Source: Pseudomonadales bacterium
GTDB lineage: Bacteria; Pseudomonadota; Gammaproteobacteria; Pseudomonadales; Azotimanducaceae
Assembly: GCA_029251375.1 (NCBI GenBank)
Contig: JAQXDL010000036.1
Span: 1-41,660, forward strand
Direction: 5' to 3'
DNA length: 41,660 bases
Part shown: piece by piece, positions 24,296-32,267 of the stretch
Layout: every line of letters begins with the position of its first letter
Position numbering within the stretch: position 1 is the stretch's first letter
Translations under genes and position numbers: made by a program
Notes under the pieces: model-generated
The model's database searches: none
What the model saw: only the letters and a program-made list of their open reading frames with translations
Told to the model about the DNA's origin: nothing

Positions 24296-24551
24296 CCTAT
24301 CATGAATCCAACAGTGTCATAAAGCATCGACCAAATGTCTAATATCTGTGAAGCACCAGGCAGATTCAATACACCTCACATGGAGTATTGTAACGACAAA
24401 AACACACCAACAAATATTGACTTAGTGATACTGTCTATATTCATATAAACAAAAGTAGCGGTCGCATTTTTAACCATCGCAAAAAACCTATAAGGTTACC
24501 AGTCGCCTAAAAAGTTTGATTAATTTGCCATCAAGATATCCTTGAGCACTG

Positions 24552-24587
24552 CCTAGTGGACGACCTAGTAAACGGCCTAGTAAACGA
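24552..24587 (+). repeat. 12-bp tandem repeat, three units, before uvrA
   Basis: CCTAGTGGACGA, CCTAGTAAACGG and CCTAGTAAACGA follow one another directly, ending 45 bases before the uvrA ATG, in its likely leader. Confidence 0.7.
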
Positions 24588-24631
24588 CCAAATACGCAAG
24601 ACTATTCACACAAGGGAAACAACAAAAAAAG

Positions 24632-27460
24632 ATGAAAACTGCTTCCGAAGAACTTGACCATATCCTCATTAAAGGTGCGAGAGAACACAACCTCAAATCA
24701 GTCGAGATAAAAATCCCAAAACGAAAGCTGGTCGTGTTCACGGGTGTCTCCGGCTCAGGTAAATCCTCCCTCGCGTTTGATACTTTGTATGCAGAGGGTC
24801 AGCGCCGTTACGTAGAATCTCTATCTGCTTACGCTCGCCAGTTTTTGGGACAAATGGAAAAACCGAAATACGACATGATTCGAGGTTTGTCACCAACAAT
24901 ATCTATTGAACAAAAGACCACGAGCAGGAACCCGAGGTCGACCGTCGGCACCATCACCGAAATCTCAGACTACCTTAGGGTCTTATTTGCCAGAGTAGGC
25001 ATTCAACACTGTCATCAGTGTGGGCGCGAAGTACAAAGCCAAACCGCGCAACATATCGCAAAAGAACTCTTGAAGTTGCCCGAGGGCAGTCGCTTAAACC
25101 TGTTAGTTCCTCTACTCGTTAATCGGCGAGGCGAGCATCGTGACATGCTCGCCGACGCAAGAGCGCAAGGTTTTGTTAGACTCAGAGTCGATGGCGAAGT
25201 GATACGTAGTGAAGACGTCGAAGCATTAGATAAACGCAAGAAACATACAGTCGAAGCCGTGATTGACCGACTCGTGATTAAAAAGGGATTACTGGAACGC
25301 CTGACAGAGTCGGTTGAATCTGCACTCGCTCTCGGAGACGGAATGCTAATCGCCGCAACCGAAAAAACCAAAGATCAGATATTTTCTGAGCATTTATCTT
25401 GCGGCCACTGCAACGTATCCTTTCCAGCACTGACGCCACAAGCCTTCTCGTTCAACTCGCCTCAAGGCATGTGCCATGAATGCAATGGGCTCGGCACTCA
25501 GGTTGCATTTGATCCTGATTTACTCGTACCAGACAAAGATCTCACCCTGGAAGACGGTTGCTTAAAGCCAGTCGGAAAAATTCACGAAGACAACAACTCA
25601 ATGGGTTCTACGTTCCATCGCCAGGTCTTTAAGAAGTTGAAAATCCCCTTACAAAAACGTTGGAGAGATCTCTCTGCTGCGCAACGCAAAACAATCCTTT
25701 ATGGCACCGGTGAAGATCGATACAAGATCAACTGGGGCAAACATGGCACCAGCAACTCCCGTTATGAGGGCCTGGTTAACAGGCTTATGCGTCGTTTTAA
25801 AAACACGCGTTCTGAGGGAATGAAACGTTGGTATTCTCAATTTCTCGCTAACACTCCCTGTGATGCATGTGGCGGCGTTCGACTTAAGGCAGAAAGTTCT
25901 GCGGTACAGGTTGCAAGCAAAACCATTGTTGAAGTTTCTAGTTGGACCATCGACCAAACCTCAGAATTCTTTACACATTTAAAATTACCGGGCGCATCGG
26001 GGGAAATCGCCGCAGAGGTATTGAAAGAAATCTGTAATAGGCTAGATTTCCTAGTTTCTGTTGGTCTATCTTATCTTTCCTTAGACCGACTCGGGCCCAC
26101 ATTGTCAGGTGGCGAATCGCAACGAATCCGATTAGCCAGCCAAGTAGGTTCCGAATTGTCTGGCGTCATTTATATCTTGGACGAACCCAGCATTGGTCTG
26201 CACCAGCGGGACAACGAAAAGTTGTTGGCAACGCTTTGTCGCATGCGTGATATTGGTAATACGGTGGTCGTTGTGGAACATGATGAAGAAACTATTAGGC
26301 TTGCCGATTACGTCGTTGATTTCGGTCCAGGCGCGGGCATCAAAGGTGGCAATGTAGTTCATGCTGGTTCAGCTAAAAGTTTGGAGAAGAATAAGAAATC
26401 TATCACCGGCAACTACCTTTCTGGCCGAACCAAAATCGAAATTCGAGAGCAACGTCGCCAACCGATAGGACACATTCGAGTTGAAGGCGCTAGGGCCAAC
26501 AACCTGAAGAATATAAATGTCGACTTTCCACTCGGTGTGCTGACAGCGGTTACCGGGGTTTCCGGTGCGGGCAAATCAACCCTCGTCAATGACATCTTGC
26601 ATCCTGCGCTCGCTAGAGAATTCCACAACTCTACCCAGCGTATCGGTGACCATGACCGAATCATAGGACTAGAACAACTCGACAAAATTGTTGCCATTGA
26701 TCAACGGCCAATCGGCCGGACCCCGCGCAGCAATCCGGTCACCTATATCAAAGTATTCGACGATATAAGGACCTTCTACAGCATGTTGCCGGGTTCGCGG
26801 ATGCGTGGTTATAAGCCAGGGCGCTTCTCTTTTAATGTAAAAGGCGGTCGTTGCGAGGCCTGCCAAGGCGACGGCGTACGCAAAATTGAAATGCATTTTC
26901 TTTCCGATGTTTTTGTTAAATGCGAAGAATGCGATGGCCGACGATTCAACGAGGCTACCTTGGAGGTAAAGTATCAAGGTAAATCCATCGCTGACATACT
27001 CGAGATGACCATTGCAGAAGCCGTTATACATTTTTCCGAACACCCGAAAATTGTCAACAAATTGCAGCTACTTGTTGACGTCGGATTGGATTATCTCCAT
27101 ATGGGCCAACCCTCCTCCACACTATCCGGCGGGGAAGCGCAAAGAATCAAACTCGCACGAGAACTCTCTAAGGTCGCAACCGGTAAAACCTTTTACATTC
27201 TTGATGAACCAACCACTGGTTTGCATTTCGATGATGTGAAAAAATTATTGATAGTCTTGGATCGCCTTGTTGAAGCCGGCAATTCGGTTACGGTAATTGA
27301 ACACAATCTAGACGTCATCAAGACCGCTGACTGGGTTATCGACATCGGTCCAGATGGCGGCCCCAAAGGCGGCAAAGTGATCGCGACGGGTACGCCAGAG
27401 AAGATCTCAAAAAGTAAACGATCTGAAACCGGCAGGTACCTTGTAGACCTACTGAAATAG
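24632..27460 (+). CDS. uvrA: Excinuclease ABC subunit UvrA
   Basis: A 942-residue DNA-damage sensor of nucleotide excision repair, of full family length. Two ABC ATPase halves are visible. Walker A motifs are GVSGSGKSS (residues 38-46) and GVSGAGKST in the second half; signature segments are LSGGESQRIRLASQ and LSGGEAQRIKLARE; Walker B are YILDEPSIGLHQRD and YILDEPTTGLHFDD. Zinc fingers: CGHCNVSF...CHEC in the first insertion and CEACQGDG...CEEC in the second. The ATG follows an A-rich stretch without a strong ribosome binding site. No complete LexA box (CTGT-N8-ACAG) was seen upstream. uvrB and uvrC are not in the window, as usual for uvrA. Confidence 0.97.
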   Translation: MKTASEELDHILIKGAREHNLKSVEIKIPKRKLVVFTGVSGSGKSSLAFDTLYAEGQRRYVESLSAYARQFLGQMEKPKYDMIRGLSPTISIEQKTTSRNPRSTVGTITEISDYLRVLFARVGIQHCHQCGREVQSQTAQHIAKELLKLPEGSRLNLLVPLLVNRRGEHRDMLADARAQGFVRLRVDGEVIRSEDVEALDKRKKHTVEAVIDRLVIKKGLLERLTESVESALALGDGMLIAATEKTKDQIFSEHLSCGHCNVSFPALTPQAFSFNSPQGMCHECNGLGTQVAFDPDLLVPDKDLTLEDGCLKPVGKIHEDNNSMGSTFHRQVFKKLKIPLQKRWRDLSAAQRKTILYGTGEDRYKINWGKHGTSNSRYEGLVNRLMRRFKNTRSEGMKRWYSQFLANTPCDACGGVRLKAESSAVQVASKTIVEVSSWTIDQTSEFFTHLKLPGASGEIAAEVLKEICNRLDFLVSVGLSYLSLDRLGPTLSGGESQRIRLASQVGSELSGVIYILDEPSIGLHQRDNEKLLATLCRMRDIGNTVVVVEHDEETIRLADYVVDFGPGAGIKGGNVVHAGSAKSLEKNKKSITGNYLSGRTKIEIREQRRQPIGHIRVEGARANNLKNINVDFPLGVLTAVTGVSGAGKSTLVNDILHPALAREFHNSTQRIGDHDRIIGLEQLDKIVAIDQRPIGRTPRSNPVTYIKVFDDIRTFYSMLPGSRMRGYKPGRFSFNVKGGRCEACQGDGVRKIEMHFLSDVFVKCEECDGRRFNEATLEVKYQGKSIADILEMTIAEAVIHFSEHPKIVNKLQLLVDVGLDYLHMGQPSSTLSGGEAQRIKLARELSKVATGKTFYILDEPTTGLHFDDVKKLLIVLDRLVEAGNSVTVIEHNLDVIKTADWVIDIGPDGGPKGGKVIATGTPEKISKSKRSETGRYLVDLLK

Positions 27461-27534
27461 TCAATTTGGCAAAATCATCTGATGGCGACCAAGATTGGTT
27501 AAACTAAGACGATTTAGGCTGTGTTGATCTAGAA

Positions 27535-28101
27535 CTAGTTTACCTTTGATTGAATTTCTTGCATGTCGCGACTTTTCATCAAGCGGATAATCTTCGGGTT
27601 ATTCTGTATTCTTTCAATGTCAAAACGCTGGATTGCTTGCATCAATTCAGGATCATTAAGTACAGCCTGCATTTCTGGATTGTCCTGCATTTGCATAATT
27701 GATGACATCAAAGATGCGCTAGAGAAAATGCTGGTTTGAATTTGTTGAACACTACTTTCCAAACCGCCCCGCGGGGCCACCACTGTTGAATTTAACGCCG
27801 GTGCACTAACGTCACGTGACACACTCGTGGTATTTGTCGCAGCACCCAATCGGCTGATACTCTCGATCTGCTGAGATCCCAAAGTAATTGTACCCAGAGA
27901 TTTCGTTTTGATGACATAGCTGCCATTTTCCACTGATACAATTTCACCAACAATCGATGAACCATCCTCCAGGTAAATTTGTCGCGTCTCGGTAGCTAGC
28001 GATGTTTGTGCGACCATTAACGCACCCAACGATACTAGCAGCACAGTCAAAAATTTGATGTTAGTTATCTTCACTTGTGGCGCCGTTATCCAATCAGACA
28101 A
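27535..28101 (-). CDS. Exported protein with an SH3-like N-domain and STI1-like C-terminus
   Basis: A 188-residue protein with a signal peptide (FLTVLLVSLGALMVAQTSLA-TE). The mature N-domain reads RQIYLEDGSSIVGEIVSVENG, a small beta barrel resembling Sm/SH3-like modules found in envelope proteins. A Ser/Thr/Ala linker follows. The C-terminal 55 residues have repeated N-P/D-P helices (DNPEMQAVLNDPELMQAI and NNPKIIRLMKSRDMQEI), the pattern of the STI1/DP domain of co-chaperones. The first start is TTG at 28101, without a ribosome binding site; GTG at 28074 would leave the signal peptide intact, so the N-terminus is uncertain. Divergent from the Nudix gene. Function unknown, possibly chaperone-like in the periplasm. 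Confidence 0.65.
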   Translation of the reverse strand: MSDWITAPQVKITNIKFLTVLLVSLGALMVAQTSLATETRQIYLEDGSSIVGEIVSVENGSYVIKTKSLGTITLGSQQIESISRLGAATNTTSVSRDVSAPALNSTVVAPRGGLESSVQQIQTSIFSSASLMSSIMQMQDNPEMQAVLNDPELMQAIQRFDIERIQNNPKIIRLMKSRDMQEIQSKVN

Positions 28102-28215
28102 AACTTAGCTTATCGAGCTAACTACTGGAACACCACCCATTTGCAGGCAGCTGTGACATTCTCTACAGTGTGCCCACAATATTCCATTAATACGACGCTG
28201 TATCGAGATTCCCTA

Positions 28216-29055
28216 ATGAGCGATTTTGACCCTCAAGATGTACCTATCCGCGCTGCTGCAACAGTGATGTTGATTGATGATCGCCCGGACCTTCAAGTTT
28301 TCATGATGGAGCGCAACGCCAATACCATTTTTGCCGGCGGCATGTGGGTTTTCCCCGGTGGTGCTGTCGATCCAACCGATGATCCAAGTATTTTCGAATC
28401 GATTTCCACTCACCGCCCCGATGCAGATGCCAGTGCATTAATGGGTCTGGATCATGGTGGCCTAGCCTACTACGTAGCCGCAATACGTGAAGCTTTCGAG
28501 GAAGCCGGCGTATTACTTGCCCTCAACAAAGACGATCACACACCCTTAAAAATCGAGGGCGATGAGACACAACAGAGATTTGATCAACATCGAGATATCG
28601 TCAACAACGACGGCAAAGAGTTCATCAACATCGTAAACAGAGAGAACCTGATCCTTGACGCTGGTCAAATGCACTATGTCGCAAGATGGGTGACCCCCGA
28701 AGGACCGCCGAGGCGATTTGACGCTAGATTTTTCATCTCCAGAATGCCTAGCAACCAACAACCTATGCACGATGACGATGAGCTAATCCACTCTGAATGG
28801 CTATCACCAAAGACAATTTTAGAAAGATTCGACAATGAAGAAATGGTGTTAATGAGTCCAACATTGCGCATGATTAAGAGTCTCGCAAAATTCGAGTCTG
28901 CCGATCAAGTCATCGAGGCAGCGGCGAGTAACTTTCCTGACGAACGTGCTCGGGTGAATTCCAAAGGCATTATTATTTTACCCGGCGATGAAGAATACGA
29001 TACTGGCGATGAAACGGTTGAAACCGGCTGGGTCCGACTTAGACCAACGGCCTGA
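28216..29055 (+). CDS. Nudix hydrolase, NUDT19-like
   Basis: A 279-residue Nudix protein. The strand and loop AGGMWVFPGGAVDP lead to an insertion of about 40 residues, then the catalytic helix AAIREAFEEAGVLL (R91, E92, E95, E96, G98). The long insert between GG and the RExxEE helix, and the FPGGAVD start, are features of NUDT19-type enzymes, which hydrolyse CoA and acyl-CoA to 3',5'-ADP derivatives and acyl-phosphopantetheine. That substrate is inferred from family. The chosen ATG (28216) fits the first conserved strand; an in-frame start at 28075 has no support and overlaps the divergent gene. A GAG at 8 nt is a weak ribosome binding site. Confidence 0.85.
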   Translation: MSDFDPQDVPIRAAATVMLIDDRPDLQVFMMERNANTIFAGGMWVFPGGAVDPTDDPSIFESISTHRPDADASALMGLDHGGLAYYVAAIREAFEEAGVLLALNKDDHTPLKIEGDETQQRFDQHRDIVNNDGKEFINIVNRENLILDAGQMHYVARWVTPEGPPRRFDARFFISRMPSNQQPMHDDDELIHSEWLSPKTILERFDNEEMVLMSPTLRMIKSLAKFESADQVIEAAASNFPDERARVNSKGIIILPGDEEYDTGDETVETGWVRLRPTA

Positions 29056-29354
29056 CATAGTGACGCGCATTCATATTTTTTAGCCAACAGGCGTTCACCT
29101 CTCCCTGCTGGTTTATAGTCAATATAGAACGCTTGCGATAAACTTGAACGACCCGTCATTAAAGACGAATCTTTCCGGCACGTTGAGCATATGCCTCTGG
29201 CAGTGTTAGAAAAAGCAGATTGGGTCGTGAGGGTATTCGCTTTGCAGTCGAGAATGTGGCGGAGATTAAACTTTTGGTCATTCGTGATCTGGCAATATAT
29301 TTTGAACATGCATCGATCTAGCTTACATATCCAGCAAGACAAGTCCTTACAGAA
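29056..29354. other. Intergenic segment without a recognised gene
   Basis: About 300 bases between the Nudix and glucosaminidase genes. Both strands have short open stretches (a plus frame reads GREGIRFAVENVAEIK), but no start signal or family match, and no hairpin of note. It may be old coding sequence. Confidence 0.35.
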
Positions 29355-30182
29355 ATGAAGGGTTCGACGTCTTTAGTTGTTGTTATCTTGGTGGCCTGCA
29401 TTGCGGCATTCGCCGTTTTTCACTTTGCCGCACGCAGCCCAGCGGACCTTGATATAGACCAGACCGATAAACGACTGATCGATTCAAAAAAGCCGACAAC
29501 CAGCCCGGATTTTAAAAGCTACAGAGATGTCGTTAAAAAGAAACACGATTTTTTCAGCTACATGTTGCCTCAAATACAGCAAGCTAATCGCAATACAATG
29601 TCAGAGCGCAATCAAATCTTGTCAATACAAAACTCCATCGTTCTGGACGGCGCCGAACGCGAAATCATAAAACGGCTCGCTAAAAAGTATCGCGTCTCCA
29701 TAACCTTGAAGAAAGATAATCAAATCGCCGATACGGACATCGAAAAGTTACTGGCAAAAATCGACATCTTGCCACCCTCGCTCATCCTCGCCCAGTCAGC
29801 AAACGAATCAGCTTGGGGCACATCGCGATTTGCGACGCAGGCCAACAATTTCTTCGGAATTTGGTGTTTTACCGAAGGCTGTGGATTAAAACCTAAACTC
29901 AGGGATGAAGGCTTACATCACGAGGTAGCCTATTTTGATTCAGTACAAGAAGGCGTCAATTACTACGTTAAAACAATCAACTCCCACCCTGCCTACAAAG
30001 ATTTGCGCGCGATACGACTGCAAAAACGCCAGGGAAATGTCCCCGTTGCGGGTTATGATCTGGCAGAGGGTTTAATCAACTACTCAGAGCGTGGCGTCGA
30101 ATATATAAAGGAAATTCAAGCCATGATTCGATACAACAAACTTCAGCGTTTTGATGTAGCGTCAACACCTGATAGTCGCTAG
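29355..30182 (+). CDS. Bax-type glucosaminidase-domain protein
   Basis: A 275-residue envelope protein anchored by one N-terminal membrane segment (LVVVILVACIAAFAVFHF) or signal anchor. Residues about 95-255 form a glucosaminidase fold: IDILPPSLILAQSANESAWG with the likely catalytic Glu151, then ATQANNFFGIWCFTEGCGL, HEVAYFDSVQEGVNYYVKTINSHPAY and a C-terminal YSERGVEYIKEI helix. This matches Bax (FlgJ-like) proteins, which cleave the GlcNAc-MurNAc bond of peptidoglycan during envelope turnover. Two Cys in WCFTEGCGL could form a disulfide in the periplasm. It has its own start ATG with a weak ribosome binding site and is probably monocistronic. Confidence 0.87.
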   Translation: MKGSTSLVVVILVACIAAFAVFHFAARSPADLDIDQTDKRLIDSKKPTTSPDFKSYRDVVKKKHDFFSYMLPQIQQANRNTMSERNQILSIQNSIVLDGAEREIIKRLAKKYRVSITLKKDNQIADTDIEKLLAKIDILPPSLILAQSANESAWGTSRFATQANNFFGIWCFTEGCGLKPKLRDEGLHHEVAYFDSVQEGVNYYVKTINSHPAYKDLRAIRLQKRQGNVPVAGYDLAEGLINYSERGVEYIKEIQAMIRYNKLQRFDVASTPDSR

Positions 30183-30462
30183 ATCGACAACTCACAGTGA
30201 GGCTCGAACCGTCCTAACATTCGTTTGCTTTTTGCGCTTTTGCACACCTTAGTTAAGTGTTTTTAAACTCCTATAAAGTAACCAATGGCGCAACGCTCAA
30301 ACTCACTGTGTCGACCTTTCAATTTGAAATCGACGATGATGGCCCAAACAACCTCTAATGAACCTCACGCACTATCTAGTAAATCGTCGTCGCTTTATGA
30401 TTTAAACCCACCGAAGGATTTTTGCGTCAAACTTAAAATGATTGTTACTCAAGGATTTCACA

Positions 30463-31380
30463 ATGCCAGTCTTACCGTTCAAAATGATTAGCTCTCAGAC
30501 GCTGAGGCAGATGCTGGGCTTGCTTGTCCTGCTTGGTATCGCATGCAACACATGGGCTTTCGGGTGCAAGTACTCAAAAGAGATCAACCTCTCGCGAGCC
30601 GCAGCAGACTATGGCGTCGTGGAAATGAAAGCATTGGCCGGCCGCCTTGACGTCATCGGTGCGGAAACATCAAAGATCAGTATTGAGGGCGACGTCTGCT
30701 CCGACGAGCAGTATTACGTTGATCAAATGGACATAATCGTGGAAGAAACGGCCTCGAGTTTAATCCTCACCGCCATTATTCCTTATGATAACGATGACTG
30801 GCATGCACAGTATGCCCATATCGATATTACAGTGACACTGCCCCATGCACTTCTCATACAGCTACGAGACTCGAGCGGCGACATATCAGTAACGGATGCA
30901 TCGGTCATATTCATAGACGACAGTTCAGGCGCGATCCGAATTAATGACAATCTGGCAGCGCTAGAACTGAACGATTCATCCGGCGATATTGATATCCGAG
31001 GCAGCAAGGGCACCCTGACCATTTCCGATAGTTCTGGAAAGATTGATATTCGCGACGTCGATGGCGACGTGTTGATTCCAAGGGACAGCTCCGGAGACAT
31101 GGAAATTGACACTGTTAACGGCAGCGTCACAATCGGACGCGACGGATCTGGCGGTATCAATATAGAAAATGTTCAACGCACCGTTAGCATTGACAGCGAT
31201 GGAAGCGGTGACATTGAAATAGATAACATCGAGGGTTCCGTTGAGATCGGTAGCGATGGTTCTGGTAAGATCAGCGTGAGCCGAATTGCCGGTAACTTTA
31301 CAGTACTATCAAAAGGCAGCGGTGATATCCGCAGCCGCGAAGTGAAGGGAAACACCGACATCCCCATCACGAAATCGTAA
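30463..31380 (+). CDS. Secreted 19-residue-repeat beta-solenoid protein (DUF4097-like)
   Basis: A 305-residue exported protein: signal peptide MISSQTLRQMLGLLVLLGIA then CNTWA-FG, a beta-sandwich-like part to about residue 130, and a C-terminal run of nine D-x-S-G-x-I-type turns beginning at residues 136, 153, 171, 189, 208, 227, 246, 265 and about 284. Period is 17, 18, 18, 19, 19, 19, 19, 19. Early turns read DSSGDI, later ones DGSGDI, as if the array grew by internal duplication. This suits the DUF4097/DUF2807 beta-helix group, often linked to envelope stress or adhesion; the role here is unknown. ATG 30463 is preceded by AAGGA at 7 nt; TTG 30442 is unlikely. Confidence 0.82.
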   Translation: MPVLPFKMISSQTLRQMLGLLVLLGIACNTWAFGCKYSKEINLSRAAADYGVVEMKALAGRLDVIGAETSKISIEGDVCSDEQYYVDQMDIIVEETASSLILTAIIPYDNDDWHAQYAHIDITVTLPHALLIQLRDSSGDISVTDASVIFIDDSSGAIRINDNLAALELNDSSGDIDIRGSKGTLTISDSSGKIDIRDVDGDVLIPRDSSGDMEIDTVNGSVTIGRDGSGGINIENVQRTVSIDSDGSGDIEIDNIEGSVEIGSDGSGKISVSRIAGNFTVLSKGSGDIRSREVKGNTDIPITKS

Positions 31381-31472
31381 CAGCCCTGAGCGTGCTCTTA
31401 TAAACAGCCCTGAGCTGCTCTTGTAGACAGCCCTGAGCGGGCTCTTATAAACAGCACTGAGTGACTTGAGCC
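31381..31472 (+). repeat. 24-bp tandem repeat, about four units, after the solenoid gene
   Basis: Units start CAGCCCTGAGC at 31381, 31405, 31428 and a degenerate one at 31452. Unit length is 23-24 bases with TCTTATAAA or TCTTGTAGA at the end. Unit 3 can fold AGCCC with GGGCT. The array starts right after the solenoid stop codon and may act as a set of weak 3' structures. Confidence 0.75.
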
Positions 31473-31511
31473 TTTCTAATTTAGTAGTCCTGCAATGGGC
31501 TTGAAATAACC

Positions 31512-32057
31512 TTACGCATTTAAAAACAAAGCACGCCACAGAGTCGCCGCAACCAGTGAGTGATCAATTTCCCCTGAAAGTAGTTTTTGAGGTACTTGGT
31601 CCATCGGCACCAGTACAACCTCTGTATGTTCGGTTGACGTATTGCTAATTTCAGCAATTTGTTTCACATCTCTGGCAATAAACGTATGCAACTTATTGGT
31701 AAAGATAGCTGGATTAGGATTGAGCACACCCAAAGAGGTTAGATTTAGTGCTTCATAGCCTGTTTCTTCAAGACATTCTCGTGCCGCGGCCGGCATCGGT
31801 TGCTCACCGGGATCAACCATGCCGCCAGGAATCTCCAGCGTGATTTCGGCACTTCCATGCCGATACTGGCGAATGCAGACGAGTTCATTATCAGTCGTAA
31901 TGGGAACAATATTGACCCAATCAGCCGTGTTAATGGCGTAGAACTCATGCTCAGCCGCGGTCTTGGGTGATATCGATTTTATTGCTTCAACAGTAAAAAT
32001 GCGGCAATCCGCTAACTGGCGCGTACCTACTTGCTGCCATTGTGTCACTTCTGTCAT
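31512..32057 (-). CDS. Nudix hydrolase, ADP-ribose pyrophosphatase-like
   Basis: A 181-residue Nudix enzyme. The full Nudix box runs from G79 in IPGGMVDPGEQPMPAAARE to CLEETGYEA (E85, R93, E94, E97, E98, G100). Upstream, VCIRQYRHGSAEITLEIPGG with the RQYRHG strand is typical of ADP-ribose/ADP-sugar pyrophosphatases (NUDT5/YffH). It hydrolyses nucleoside-diphosphate sugars to NMP and sugar phosphate; specificity is not determined. I chose ATG 32057, right after a GAGG-AAGGA run, over the in-frame TTG at 32081. It is divergent from the D-amino-acylase gene 210 bases away. Confidence 0.88.
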   Translation of the reverse strand: MTEVTQWQQVGTRQLADCRIFTVEAIKSISPKTAAEHEFYAINTADWVNIVPITTDNELVCIRQYRHGSAEITLEIPGGMVDPGEQPMPAAARECLEETGYEALNLTSLGVLNPNPAIFTNKLHTFIARDVKQIAEISNTSTEHTEVVLVPMDQVPQKLLSGEIDHSLVAATLWRALFLNA

Positions 32058-32267
32058 TCCTTCCTCTCTTGGCTTCAACAATTAAACTCATCAGCAATTG
32101 TATATCCAAGCTCGCCGCCTGGGGCATCTAGACATCTAATCGCTATTTAGATACTTTAATTCGTAAGCCACCGTTTTAACAATTAGTTATAGGCATTTAT
32201 GTCACTGATCTGATCGAAACGAAACGAACAAAAACATATTAAATCAGTCGAAGGGAGAAGATTGCAC

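Noticed and set aside
24417-24450. LexA/SOS box upstream of uvrA
   Set aside because: CTGT is followed eight bases later by ATAT rather than ACAG; only a half-site.
28905-29342. Long minus-strand reading frame across the Nudix gene end and the intergenic space
   Set aside because: It overlaps the Nudix C-terminus in antisense, has no ribosome binding site and no family match.
30183-30230. tRNA-like GGTTCGAGCC on the minus strand
   Set aside because: No acceptor, D or anticodon stem could be built around it.
30285-30491. Small plus-strand reading frame before the solenoid gene
   Set aside because: No ribosome binding site or family; it overlaps the solenoid gene start.
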